From contig CM060984.1 of the NCBI GenBank assembly GCA_030765065.1, positions 103,459,488-103,523,487 on the forward strand: 64,000 nt of DNA. The letters run 5' to 3'. The notes below the pieces were generated by a model. That model saw only the letters and a list, made by a program, of their open reading frames with translations. It had not been told where the DNA came from and searched no databases. Within the stretch, counting starts at the first letter, position 1. Every line of letters starts with the position of its first letter. Positions 35,465 to 47,145 of the stretch are shown here, piece by piece. The translations under genes were made by a program, and so were the position numbers. The stretch comes from Deroplatys truncata. Its lineage: Eukaryota > Arthropoda > Insecta > Mantodea > Mantidae.

Positions 35465-35745
35465 AGTGGTCCCGGACTTTTAATTAAACTTTAAACAATG
35501 GTAATTAGAGCAACCTGATGAAAGCCGGAAGATCTGTGGTTCAAATCTCGGTTATGGCACTGAATTTTTCAGTCGTCTGATTCTACCTTTCCAACCTTGT
35601 CCTACACGGCTTGTGTGGAAGAACAATTAATTACCATTGATTGAACCAACATTGGTTAAACTATGTAGACCAGGACTTATAGTACTTACCGCATTGTAAG
35701 TCATCACTGGGGTATATAATCTCAAAATAATTTGAGATCTCCTTG
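35465..35745 (+). mobile_element. tRNA-derived SINE, family S-III, copy 1
   Basis: The B box GGTTCAAATCTCGG at 35,540 follows a decayed A box; the body TTAATTACCATTG and GGACTTATAGTACTTA match the copy near 62.0-62.1 kb. The next copy follows directly in the same orientation. Confidence 0.7.
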
Positions 35746-35945
35746 TGGTTTGCCGGGGAAAAATGAGAGTTGGGGAAATTAATGTCCTATTGACATGTTG
35801 CAATGATAGCTGAGTTGGCTAGAGCAACCGAACGGAAACCGGAACATCAGTGGTTCAAATGCTAGCCGTGACATTGAATGTTTCATTCATCTTTCCAGCC
35901 TTTGAATAACTTTGTATCAGGTAGTATTATTTACCTCTCAGCTTT
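35746..35945 (+). mobile_element. SINE S-III, copy 2 (head-to-tail with copy 1)
   Basis: Leader GGGAAATTAATGTCCTATTG, then a head GATAGCTGAGTTGGCTAGAG (A box) and GTGGTTCAAATGC (B box). The same leader-head order is seen at 61.88 kb. Confidence 0.7.
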
Positions 35946-36555
35946 TACGAATAATATGATAAGATGCAGAGAAAGTGAAGAATTTTGCATAAAGAAGTTT
36001 TTGAACAGCTGGCACTAAAAGTAAAGAATTTAACATGAGTCATCCATACTAAAATTGAACTGAAATTGAAGATAAGTGGAGTAACACTTTTATAATGGTC
36101 CATTGTTACCACTATTTTTTCTTGCGATGAAAATTTTATGTATATTAAACGGAGGCCTTGTATAGATTAATTCAGTGGCGGATTATTTGAATGATTAGGA
36201 AATGTATTCGCAGCATAAGAAGAAATCCTGGAAGCAGCGGAAAGGATAACGTTGGAATTGTTAGAAAGAAGTAGAGGAAACATACACAAGGTAAAAAATG
36301 TATATTTTTATATTTACATTGTAAAACGAACAATTTAGAAAATCCAGATTCTTTTTGCAACAGTTCTCTATATATTATAGAATATAATTACTGTATAAGT
36401 GGGCATGCTGTCAGTACTGGTGCTATAAAGGGCAAAAAAACAACAAACTGGAGCTCACGTTGCGCATGTCCGAATATACATACATTGGTATTTCCACACA
36501 AATTTCAACTGGATACTTTATAATTTAATATTAGGGTTGTATAAAATAAAGAGTG
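35946..36555. other. Unassigned sequence
   Basis: Nothing recognised. Confidence 0.45.
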
Positions 36556-37926
36556 AGATTTAAATCCTCCGCCAAACTTCAGAATGTGATACTTGACTGG
36601 AAATGCATCACAAAAGTTCATATTACCCTGTGCTCAGAAATGCATAGTTTTCATGGTAGATGACACTGACGGCATTCCCTCGTAACTTTTAGTATGCTTT
36701 GTGTATGTTGCAGACAGTGTGATTTAAGCAACGTAGAAGCACAATGGTCCGACATTCCAGGAACAAGCCGAGATAGTGTTCGTGCATGGCCAAGCAGGTG
36801 GAAACGGTCGAGAGGCAGCACGGATATACTGAGCCACGTACCCTGACAGACAGCACCACACACATCACACAACATTTGGAGTCATTTTCGGCGTTTGTGT
36901 GAGCAGGGGTCCTTTGAGACAGATGAACGTTCAGGATGGCCACGGACTGTGCGTACACCAGATGTGGAGGAACATGTTCTCCATGATACAAGCTCCGGGC
37001 AATTGGCCCGCCAACATGGTGTAAGCCAAAGGACAGTTCCCTGCATCCTACATCACCTCCAACGTGTGCAGGGATTATCACCGGCGGATTTTCCTCCACG
37101 GGAAAGATTCTGTAGCTGGTTATCACCATTATAGGATTTCTGTCTTCAGCCTTCTTCACCGATGAAGTGACCTTTGGTAGAGATGGCAGCATTAACTTGC
37201 ATACTGGTTATCTGTGGCCTACAGATAAACCTCACGGAAAGCTTGAAGCGTCTCATCAGCAGCGGTTAGAATCAATGTTTGGGCAGGGATTATTGGTAAC
37301 TGCCTACTTGAACTAGTTGTTCTTCCACCACGGCTGAACGGTGAAATGTATCTGGACTTACTGCAAAACACTCTGCCTCCATTTCTGGAGAATGTATCTT
37401 TGGCAATACGATAGGCAATGTGGCTGCAGCACGATGGAGCGCTAGCCCTCTTCTGCATTAATATTCACTGACACCTCAGTATCTTTCCCAGACGTTGGAT
37501 AGGATGTGGGGGCCCTGTTGCATTGCCCTGCTGCATTACCCCCCCCCGTGGAGTTTGGTTTATGGAGACATCTAGAAAGCATTGTATACGGTGAGCCTGT
37601 TTCTGATGTTTAGACTCTTCAACAGCGTGTCCACATAGCCTATGACGATATTCGGACACAATCCGAAACATTCGAACGAGTGAGACAATACATAATGAGA
37701 TGTGTGAACGTGTGCACTGCATCCCATTGAGACCACTTTGAACGTCTGTTGTGACATTAATGGAATTCAGGTCATGTACTGTGTGCCATGGCTCTTTGTT
37801 TGATATCGCTCCTCAGTGTCATCTACCATGGAAACTATGCATTTCCGAACACAAGTGATATGAACTTTGTGCTCCATTTTCCAGTAGTAATCAACCCCTG
37901 AAGTTTGTCGGTAGACTTCGAAATCA
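36556..37926 (+). mobile_element. Tc1/mariner-group transposon with long TIRs
   Basis: About 1.37 kb, bounded by imperfect inverted repeats roughly 110-120 bp long. The left contains CCAAACTTCAG, AAGTTCATAT and GAAATGCATAGTTTTCATGG; the right carries the complementary blocks, ending GAAGTTTGTCGGTAGAC near 37,915. The exact ends and target duplication are not certain by eye. It encloses a decayed transposase. Confidence 0.85.
36746..37760 (+). pseudogene. Transposase pseudogene, Tc1/mariner (IS630) group
   Basis: Pieces in several frames follow the order of an insect transposase family with a DUF4817-like N-terminus: AEIVFVHGQAGGNGREAARI, then CEQGSFETDERSG and WPRTVRTPDVEEHVLHD. Next come QHGVSQRTVPCILH, VQRVQGLSPADFPPRERFC, FTDEVTFGRDGSINLH (first catalytic Asp region) and LWPTDKPHGKLEASHQQR. 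Last come FERVRQYIMRC and HFERLL. The later catalytic aspartate/glutamate region near 37,440-37,560 is badly eroded. Many stops and frame changes are present; it cannot encode an active enzyme. Confidence 0.85.
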
Positions 37927-38350
37927 TCCTATATAGTATCCTCCAATGTAAGGTCACTTTACCTAAACCGGCGCCTATACCAGATGTGAGTGACGAGGGC
38001 GAGGACGTAGCTTAGGGATGTCATCGGGAGGGTTATACGTTGCGAGTAGCTGGAACGGTGGTGACAGGTAGCACGTGTAATTCAGATTCCAAGAGAGGCT
38101 CTAATCTTTATAATAACTAACCTAAACTACATTGCAATAGGGAGAGACTTAGACAGCTTTTGGGTTTACCTGGTTGACGGAAGACGTTCGGCTTTCCACC
38201 TTCATCGTGCCGTCACAAAACTAGCACAAATTGAATTTAAAGTGACGACCATCACAGAGCCCTGCTGGGCAAGTAATAGGCAGAACCCGGCCGTAAAAGG
38301 CTCAAAGTCAAATATCCCAGGAGTATGCTGACTACTGCTTTAAACAGCAC
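37927..38350. other. Unassigned sequence
   Basis: Nothing recognised. Confidence 0.45.
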
Positions 38351-38500
38351 TTACCTAAGCGGATGTCAGCATGATTTGCATAAACCACCCACGTTTTGAA
38401 CATGAGGTGATTATTCCCCTAAAATCATACAATCGCTACCCCTGTTTACATAAGCATACGGGAAATGACTCGAAAGAATTCTAAAGCAAAAATTCATGGA
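38351..38500 (-). repeat. Dispersed repeat W, copy 2
   Basis: Reverse-complement partner of 16,765-16,912; CAGCATGATTTGCATAAACC and TTACATAAGCATACGGGAAA are the clearest shared blocks. Confidence 0.7.
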
Positions 38501-39312
38501 ATTACTTTAATTAATTTTAACCTGAATATCTCCAACTTTATAAAATTAGATGTAAACTAAAACTATAAGCGTCACAATATGATGACCTGTTAAAACTGAT
38601 TTAATTTTGTTCGTAGAATTGCTACATCCGTCTTTCAGCCTCGTTCTGCAAACATTTCCAACCGCAAAATAAAACTCAACTGTTAACACTTGTTCATAAA
38701 CAATAATTTTGTCGTTAAATTTTGGTTTATAACTGATAAACCCTGCGTTGGTGTCAAAAAATATTCACCCACTTTTCCTTAATTTTGTTACTAAGAAAAC
38801 AGGAGTGTACTATGAAAGTACAGCATATTAAACTTCACGTATTCAGGAAATGTGTGTATGTGGTAAATTCATCTCTGGCGGGTTTGTTGACTCGCAGCTT
38901 ACTCACGGAACAGAATTCAATATGAGAGAGGAAAAAAGGAGGACAGACAGGAGAGATACTACGTGTACTTGGTAGCGGAGACGGAATTGGAGGGAAAAAT
39001 GTAATGAGGTCGCTATGAAAAAGGATGCAGCGAAGGCAGCAATATTTTGCTCATCATTCTAAGTAGTTGGTACTTAGGCATTCCATTTTATAATGACCAG
39101 ATACAAAGTGAAATGGGGAAGTTTCTGGTTGAACTTAACAAGGTGCCATATTGTGACATTTCGTGAACCGTCTCCAGGACACACCTTTTGAATTTTACAA
39201 GTCTACAGGAGTGAGAATAAAATAACTGCAGAAGAAAAAGGCACTGCGCGATGCATTCTCAAAATTCTATAATACAAGGTTTGTGTGATACAAATAACTA
39301 GGGATAAATGAT
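38501..39312. other. Unassigned sequence
   Basis: Nothing recognised. Confidence 0.45.
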
Positions 39313-39450
39313 TCACACCAGCACGAGCGACCGCGGTTATTAAGGCAAGGGCTTGTGAATGGGAGGTCCGAAGTTCAAATCTCGCCAGAACCATCCTTTC
39401 TACAGATTTTTCCATGTTTTCCTCAGTCTTCATAACTGGCAAACACAAGG
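39313..39450 (+). repeat. Possible SINE head (S-VI)
   Basis: The order GGGAGGTCCGAAGTTCAAATCTCG followed by ACAGATTTTTCCATGTTTTC resembles a tRNA-like B box and S-IV-like body, but it is short and degenerate. Confidence 0.4.
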
Positions 39451-39653
39451 GTGCTTGGACCGGGAACGTTTTCTATCCAAATTCTCTTTCGCAATTTTAT
39501 TTCTTCGTGTATTATAATGAGCAGGCTAAGTATCCGGGACAACTTAAGAGTGAAAATAAGTTTATTGCGTATCAAGTAGGCTGGAGTGAGATGGCGCATT
39601 GGGATGTTGTTTACCTGTGAGACCGTGTACAATCCGCTTCGTCACTAAAGGTA

Positions 39654-40822
39654 CAAAGAGCGCCAAAGAAAATCTCACTGCACCTCGCGTCTATGTAACA
39701 TTATTTATCGTTGCATCTGGCCTTGCAAAGTCATGGCCATTTAATTGGTTGCTTTAGGCCACGTTGCAAGGATTGCCAGTCCTTCTGCTAAATAGTTACG
39801 CCAATAACCACAGCAAAGGTTACAATAGGCGTAGAAACAAAACATATGTTTACGCTCTCGATCGTATTGGCTAAAAGAGAAAGAGATAGAGTGAGTGCAT
39901 TCTGTTTGTCATACAGACCTATTATCGTGATTGGTAGCCCATACATACCTCACATAGTGAAGGACACGCCTTTGAAAGGGTAAAAGCTAAGGGGAAATCT
40001 TGGTGAGCATCCAGGTTAACGAAAGCAAAATGTGTCGTGTAAGAAGATTTTCTGGGCGTGCAAATTAAAGCTTGAATGGTATTCATTAAATACATAGCAA
40101 GGCAGCACTGTATAACAAAAATAAACCGAACTGATTTCTCATAGTGGTATCAATGCTTGTTTCTGTATAGAAGTAAACATAACTAAATAATAAATAAATA
40201 AAGCAGAAATTTTTCCTAATTGGTTAATATACGTTTATTAACATATTTCTATAACATATTATGATCATAGGAATACAACAGCGTTATAGACAAAAATATA
40301 ATTCCAATTTTATTGACATAATATGCATGTCATATTCGGTAAACCATATACATATTTATCTCTAGTTTCTAAAAATAATCAATCAATTATAACAAAAGAG
40401 TAATTTGCATTTAGTAAACCAATATCATAATCTGCGAATGTTTTACGGGGAGTGCCCACTTACTGATGAGAATGTAGACCGCCTTCCCCACTTTCCTGGA
40501 ATATTTTTATCCAGTAATTTACTATAAAACACTTTTGTGCACTACCGTTACAATTGCTGTAACAGTGCGACCAACCTCCCACATACCCACGCTACGTCCA
40601 CAAGTAATTTTGCTAGTATATGCCATGACTGTTTCTAAGACAATAAACACGTTTTGGTTTCAATAACACCAGAAAAAGCATGGCATCAGCCTCTTCTCTT
40701 TTCCCCCTTATTGCTGTGTTATCAAGTCACCACGCTCTGTGATAGGTAAGGTGAAGGATACGCCTCAAAAGACCCCAGAAAACGATACAAAATCCGCCGA
40801 AGATTTTCTTTGGCGCTCTGTG
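39654..40822. mobile_element. MITE-like element with TIRs and TA target duplication
   Basis: The left end CAAAGAGCGCCAAAGAAAAT and the reverse complement of the right end CACAGAGCGCCAAAGAAAAT agree at 21 of 22 positions. Both are flanked by TA (39,652-53 and 40,823-24), as for Tc1/mariner or similar DNA transposons. The interior (1.17 kb) has no ORF. A 3'-end-like duplicate inside it (GAAGGACACGCCTTTGAAAG...GAAGATTTTCTGGGCG, 39,959-40,060) copies the true right end (40,754-40,820). The element may therefore be a composite of two copies or carry an inserted AT-rich middle. Confidence 0.75.
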
Positions 40823-40824
40823 TA

Positions 40825-41080
40825 CAATAAACTTTGCCTCTCATTCCGATGTTTGTGTCTTACTTCATTTTCTCCCATTGCTAGACTGTACTGTTTACAG
40901 TAACAAATACGGCAGCGCATTGGCATCTTTGTTTACATCAGCAGTGCTGTGTTTATGGAACTCGATAATAAGACTGCAAATACATCGGTTGCTAACTTGT
41001 CCCGGATCCTTAGCCTGATGATGAGTGTCACCGCCTGTGGTGGAATATGTATTAAAACGGGCGTTGAACACTACTAAAAC
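40825..41080. other. Unassigned sequence
   Basis: Nothing recognised. Confidence 0.4.
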
Positions 41081-41300
41081 AAATCGGATGTATTACATTC
41101 ACGTGACTTTCTGCACTCACTCTTCTACACACTCCTTCTACATTTACATATTATTCTATTTCTTAATGCAGATAAACGTTTATTTCAAATTTACAGATTT
41201 CGTTGTAGGTTACAGTAGGTAAAGCAACAGGTGTTTAAAGAGTGTGTCGCTATACGATGGCTTTGAAGTTCCATACTCTTTGCATGATGAATCAGTTAGC
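41081..41300 (-). repeat. X repeat, 3' quarter, reverse (X13)
   Basis: AAATCGGATGTATTACATTC and ACGTGACTTTCTGCACTC mark the reversed X 3' end; similarity is lost by about 41,300. Confidence 0.7.
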
Positions 41301-42269
41301 TTGCACCACGATGAGGCGGCAATTTAAACTATAGCAATCGTCATCACCTTTAAAGCCATTTACCTGCTTCCTTGTTGGTTCTGCTGCCGTGACCTCGTAG
41401 CTCATTCTGTTCTCATGTGTCAGCTGCTCTAGTGGTAAGCTACGAGGTATTTCTCTCAGGATATGCGTGGGCGTTTTTATAAAGGATAACACTACTTTAA
41501 GTTGACTGAGAAATGTATATTTTAGTTGCTGAAGTGAGTTGCCGACAGTTTGAGATGAAGAAATAGACCTTCTGAATTGTAGCGCTGGATATTCTAGTAA
41601 GTGTTTCCGCAATAAAAGAGACTAGTAGCGCAAGATTGTCATGAGTCGCTAAAATGCTTATGGGCGAGACCTTTCGCAATAGCCGCGAAATCCTACTCAC
41701 ACAACCGCGTCACTACGCGCTTAAAATATCACGAGTATGTACCGTTATTGGTACTAGAGTCAGAGTAACCCTCTGATCTAAAATTGCATGCCTTTATTAC
41801 TTTTAGCTCCGCCTACTTCATTACTCCCACCAACATTATTTACACCTGCAATCAATACTTAAAAATCATGCTTGTGCCTAATAACTTTGTTACTAGAGGG
41901 CCCGTCTAAAATCTCAGATTCTAAGTGTCTTTCCCCTTTCCAGAATTCTGCCTACGTCACCCTGCAAACGTACTGAGCTTATAACCTAACTGAATTCCCA
42001 GAATATTTAAGCTAATGCGTTCGCTACTTCGGCTGTCGGTAATGACTTTGGTTAACATGACTCGCTAATGACCTGTTTTTCAGACAAACATTTAAACTTA
42101 AGCTTATTATTACCTTATACGTTGATTTATTATACGGAAAATTTTTGTTGCAATTATTTCTTTATCTTACTGTTATCTATTTATTTAACTATTCATATCT
42201 GCCGTCAATAATTACGGTATCAATGACTACAAGGAAAGAAGAGGAAAACTAATAGAGACTTACACTTGA
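41301..42269. other. Unassigned sequence
   Basis: Nothing recognised. Confidence 0.45.
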
Positions 42270-42838
42270 AAAAGTTTAGGATTTCGAACATTCAAACCGG
42301 TAAAACTGAATATGTATCTCGAAAATGAGTAAAGGCACAAGTATTTTTATTTGACATAAATGGTGTGCTGTGACGAGATATGCATTTTTTGTGCAGTAAA
42401 ATTTTTCTATTTTTACACTTTATCAGTAATACAAAAGTCATTCAGTATGAAGAGGGCGTTAGATGCTATTCCAGAAAATTCAACAGATACGTTTCATTTG
42501 TCATGTAAACATCTAAAATATACCACAATTACTTTCGTCAAAATAGTTAAAATCATTTTTCAGAAATAAAAAATGTAAAACAAAATCCATATATTTTCTT
42601 TCAAAAATTTCGTGTCGTATCTTTGGAAGATACTGACTTAAATACCACGTTGGCTATTTATCTGCTTCTCGTTTTTGAAACATGCTATTCACACACACAA
42701 GCAGACGTTTTCATATAAGTGGTTATTGGGGTTCAGAAGGCCTCAAAAATGTATTTCCTGAAATCTAGAAATCTAATTTTTGGTTGGAACGCAGTACTTC
42801 CTCTACATACTGTAAGTTGTATGTAGTAGAGAAAACAA
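42270..42838 (-). repeat. X repeat, 5' two thirds, reverse (X14)
   Basis: It runs from ATCTCGAAAATGAGTAAAG to TGTAGTAGAGAAAACAAG, losing the 3' third of X. GTGTCGTATCTTTGGAAGAT is a diagnostic block. Confidence 0.8.
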
Positions 42839-43233
42839 GCAACTGATTCACCTGATGTATCAAAATTTGATTTGCTTTTGACTTTGCTATGGACTTGTTT
42901 ATGCGAAGCAATAAAAGTACAGATTGAAAATTGATCATGCTTTACCTAAAGGAGTATAAAAGATTGTAGTTATAACTTGACGACATTTACACAGATTAGT
43001 AATGGATCCTTTAGGAACCCCTTGTAGCTAAAACCTAAATGAGAGGTAAGAATTTAACCCTAATTTGTAATTATTTACTTTAGCGTCCAGTGACCGATTT
43101 ATTTTAAGCCAAGCTTAATATTTCCTAAAACTACCCAAATGATGTTTTGGGGTGACCTTTTGAGGTAAAGGTATAGTTTCGGAAATGAAGTTAAAAGCTT
43201 CATACTTGCACACTTGCTCATTAAACCTCATCC
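42839..43233. other. Unassigned sequence
   Basis: Nothing recognised. Confidence 0.45.
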
Positions 43234-43630
43234 TTGTCGACCTCCATTGTGTAGTGGTTACTATTCTAGCCTGTGGTTCTCGATGTCGTGGGTTCAAACC
43301 CGGAGGAGGGCGACGGATTTTTTTCGGGCGTAAAAATCCTTAGCATGGCTACCTTTGGAAAGGAACTAAAGCCGGTGGTCCCGTGTCGTAGATTCACGGC
43401 ACGTAAAAGAACCTCAAGCCTGATAAAGAGGACTCTAAGCAAAATTTCCGGTCTTTCACGCCGAATATAGAATGGGACGCTAAGGATCACAGCAGTTAAA
43501 GAGCGTTCATAAACAAAACTAAATTTCACACCTCATTCTCATTTCTTCTTATTTACCTCCCCCTTCCCTTATAGGAGGACCGAATGCCGACTGCTACCTA
43601 TAAGGACCGCTAGGGCCAAATCGCCCCATG
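43234..43630 (+). mobile_element. tRNA-derived SINE, family S-II
   Basis: A box TGTGTAGTGGTTACTATT at 43,249, B box GGGTTCAAACCC at 43,291. The body (GGGACGCTAAGGATCACAGC) recurs as a fragment at 4.7 kb. The tail has no clear poly-A. The head is tRNA-like but does not fold as an intact tRNA, so it is a SINE and not a tRNA gene. Confidence 0.8.
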
Positions 43631-44353
43631 TTGGTTTTCATTTATATGGTCAGATTTTATGGTCAATGTAAGCTGCATATATTTTTTTTTATTTGTTTGT
43701 TTTTACTTTCACATCTTTTGCTAAATTTCTATTATTATGCTTAAATTAATTTTAATTATCTTCTAACTAATATTTATCACTTTGAAAACATTTTAATCTG
43801 TGTTTCATCAACTTAATAAATTCTAGGGATTGTTTCAACATCACTTACTAATAGTGAATAGAATCACACATACATCAAGATATTAATAATAAATACTTCA
43901 ATATGACTTCACTGTTATACACTACACTCTCTACTAGAGATCACTTCTGTTTGTTACTACTCTTGTCACACCAATCTCGTCTTCATTTGTTAAATTTGCC
44001 CATATTGCCTCCCCCACAATCTCCCTCTGTGGTTTGTCTTCAGCATCTGCATGGTCTTGATCCAGCTCTTTATTGCTTGCAGCTATGTACTACGCTCGAA
44101 GATCTTCGCAAAAATCAAAAATAAACTTCCAGCTACTAGGTAGTTTACAAGTCAGTTCTTTATATAACATCCAGGAATTTATGGTGGCCAAATAAAGAAT
44201 ATTGTAGAATGCATGCATTGACCTTCGTCTTTATAATTATACTGACATCGCAACTAAGGTGTTCAGAGCAGTAAAGCGGAACTAATTCCTACCATGTGAT
44301 TTACTCCACGTGGGGAAGATATTCTGAGGTTTTAATTGGTTAAAGTTAGATAT
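43631..44353. other. Unassigned AT-rich sequence
   Basis: Nothing recognised. Confidence 0.45.
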
Positions 44354-44725
44354 GAGGCGGCGCCGTGGCCGAGTGGTTAGACCGCTCGCCTTCCACCGGG
44401 GCGGCCCGGGTTCAATCCCAGGGACCTGCATGTGGGATTTGTGGTGGACGAAGCGGCGTCTGGGCGGGTTTTCTCCGGGTTCTCCGGTTTCCCCCGCCAT
44501 TCATTCCACCAACTGCTCCATCACCACCTTTCCTTTCATCCATTTCACCAACATTTCGTTTCATCTACTTCCTTCATCCCATACCAGGCATCGGGCTGAT
44601 CCCCCATCCTGGATGTTCTGTCTGATCCATGAGTGTCTGCTCCTCGACGGGCCTCTGACCCCAGGCACCCGCCTGTAAGTCCTGGGGGGTGTAAGTCCTA
44701 CATAAGAGGAGGGTAAACAGATAAT
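44354..44725 (+). mobile_element. tRNA-derived SINE, family S-I, complete copy
   Basis: The head has A box TGGCCGAGTGGTTAGACC (44,366) and B box GGGTTCAATCCC (44,409). The conserved body follows: TTTTCTCCGGGTTCTCCGG, CATACCAGGCATCGGGCTGA, GTAAGTCCTACATAAGAGGA. The tail is ATGAATGAATA-like. It is GC-rich against its surroundings. The antisense open frame (44,282-44,500) and plus-strand frames here are by-products seen in this SINE type in many insects. Confidence 0.85.
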
Positions 44726-47112
44726 GAATGAATAGATATGAATGGATTCCTACTGAATGGATTTGGGGTAGTAGCTAATTCTGCGCCAGTTGACATTCTC
44801 AATTGGTCTGTGCGTCTCAGACCTACCATTCCTAAAAAGACATAAGGAGCAAGAAAGAGGCAATGCCACTTGATTCAGCGGCTGTAAACAAACAGAGAGT
44901 CAAAATGTACTGCTGTGCCTCTCAAATCTATCCTCCAGATAGACTTTAGACAGGGGTGAATAATTCTGTAACGATGTGTCATAGGATGTTGCTTTCTTGA
45001 CAAAAATGTTCCCCTCTGCGAGATCTATCGTTCCTCAGTTTGTCGCAGAGGTCATGAAACACTCTGTATATGCATTCTAAAAGTTTTCACCCATGTGATC
45101 TGTTTTCGTTCTCAAACATCGTGTTTCTTTATCGTCGAATTTGGGGCACCGAATGAGAAAAGCAAATCTGTTAGAGTCACCTAACTGCTGATGATGACGA
45201 ATGCCCTCGTAAACGTTATAGTTTTAAAAACTTAGAAATTGAAGGTTAGTATAAAGATAGTGTGACTCATTGTAAATTCAATAAGTAAACGTCTGTTGTT
45301 CTAACGCTAAACAAAACCAATGCTGCATACATGCGCATGGGAATAACAAAGCGGAGCTAACAATAAGCTGACACCAGCACACGCAGCTGGTCCATGATAT
45401 CCTAGGGCTGTTTGTCATGAGCTGACAGGAAGTACTATTGTTGAAATACCAGGTCCACCATACCAAACGATTCTTATTATACCCACTTAAAGGTACTGAG
45501 GAGATAGCTTCGTGGCACCTATTGTCATTGTATTAGTGTAGTAATATTCTTCTTGGTCTCACAGACCACCTGCGTTTACTTAAGGGTTAAACCCAATGTA
45601 ATGTCACTGGAGGGGTAGGGAGATACTCGATGATCTCTAGTGATCTCGGTTTTGTCACATTATGATTTTACGTTTCCAATTGGGTTTATATACTCAACTT
45701 TGCGGTTCAAATCCGTCAATGAAATCATTCTTTTTTGTGCAAGGCGCAGCATTTATATATAATATTAAAGCAGGAAGTAAAGACCCGAAGGATCATTCGG
45801 CTAGCCAAACACTGGGATTTAATTAACAAGATATTAAAAATGCATAGGAATTAAGTTTCTGTACCATACTTTGTGTAAATTTATGCCCAGAAATTTTAAG
45901 CCAGGGCCTCGGTATGCTCCCAGTTTCTTAGTAGAGAAATAATTGATCACTATAAAATTGGGTCTAAGCCATGATAACGTATGTTTTTATGTAACCCAAT
46001 AAACAAAATTAGGTTAGATTGAGATATATAAAGTTGATGAAATTTGTCTGCTGAACACATGATTTTGATTGTTTTCAATACTTGGAATACGAGTATTCTT
46101 TTAAATTCCTTTTATAAAAGTATTAGTGATCATATATATACCAGGTGGCCCACACAAGGCGTCCTTAGTTGAAGTTAGTTTATACCGGATAGCGCGGAGA
46201 CCGCTAAATAGAAAACCAATGCTTGAAAACGAACACTTTAACCGCTTTTACTGATCCCACAGATCCTTCGGTAGAGAAACTGCCTGCTATTTGTAGTGTT
46301 CCGCGTTTGATTCCCAGCTGGGCTATAGAAAGCTGACTTTAAACAGAGACATCTCACGGTATGCCCAGGGTCTGGTGTTTGAATGTGAGAGCACCAACCT
46401 ACCATGTGTGTGTGTGTGTGTGTGGAAGGGAGTATTATTGGTTATTTAATAAGCAATTCACCCATTTACAAGAATTCAGGATTACCACTTGACGCAAAAT
46501 GAGCACATGCGTTAAGTCACTTAGTTCCACGACAGTTAATCTCCAGCACTACAAAGTATATGGCACCAAGTGGTGCCGCAAAGTTAACAAGATTAAACAA
46601 AATTCTACTTCGATTATATGTATTTATGTACCCTTAAATGTGCGTTAGAATTAAATTCCTTCTATTGGTACATTATTCATAATCATGTCAAAAAACATGT
46701 CCCCTTTAGTGAACGAATTAATGTAAGGACCCATCAGGCGCACGTTCTATCAGTAATGATCCATCGTTTGTTAATATCATCTCTGTACGAGAGAGGAAAA
46801 AAACAACCTGCGCCAGCCTGAGTTGCATTTTGGTGCGTCTCCGCACAGATCGTAACCATATCCGTGTGTTCGTTATTGGTGAAAGTTACGTTTTTGTCTG
46901 AAAGACCTGGCTCGAATTACAAGTAGGAGACCACGCGACGCTTATCAGTACGAAATTGCCACGTAAATACATGCAGACATAAGCACTACCGCAGAGACCT
47001 TATGCTTCGTACCTGCACTACCCCTTTGAATATCAGCGATGCAGCAACTTCTTTTGCACCTATGTATGCGGGAAACATAAAACTGCAAAGGACGGCTGGT
47101 TTGGACCACCCA

Positions 47113-47145
<33 letters not shown>

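Noticed and set aside
44357-44430. A tRNA gene
   Set aside because: A and B boxes are present, but the cloverleaf is not intact and a SINE body follows; it is the head of S-I.
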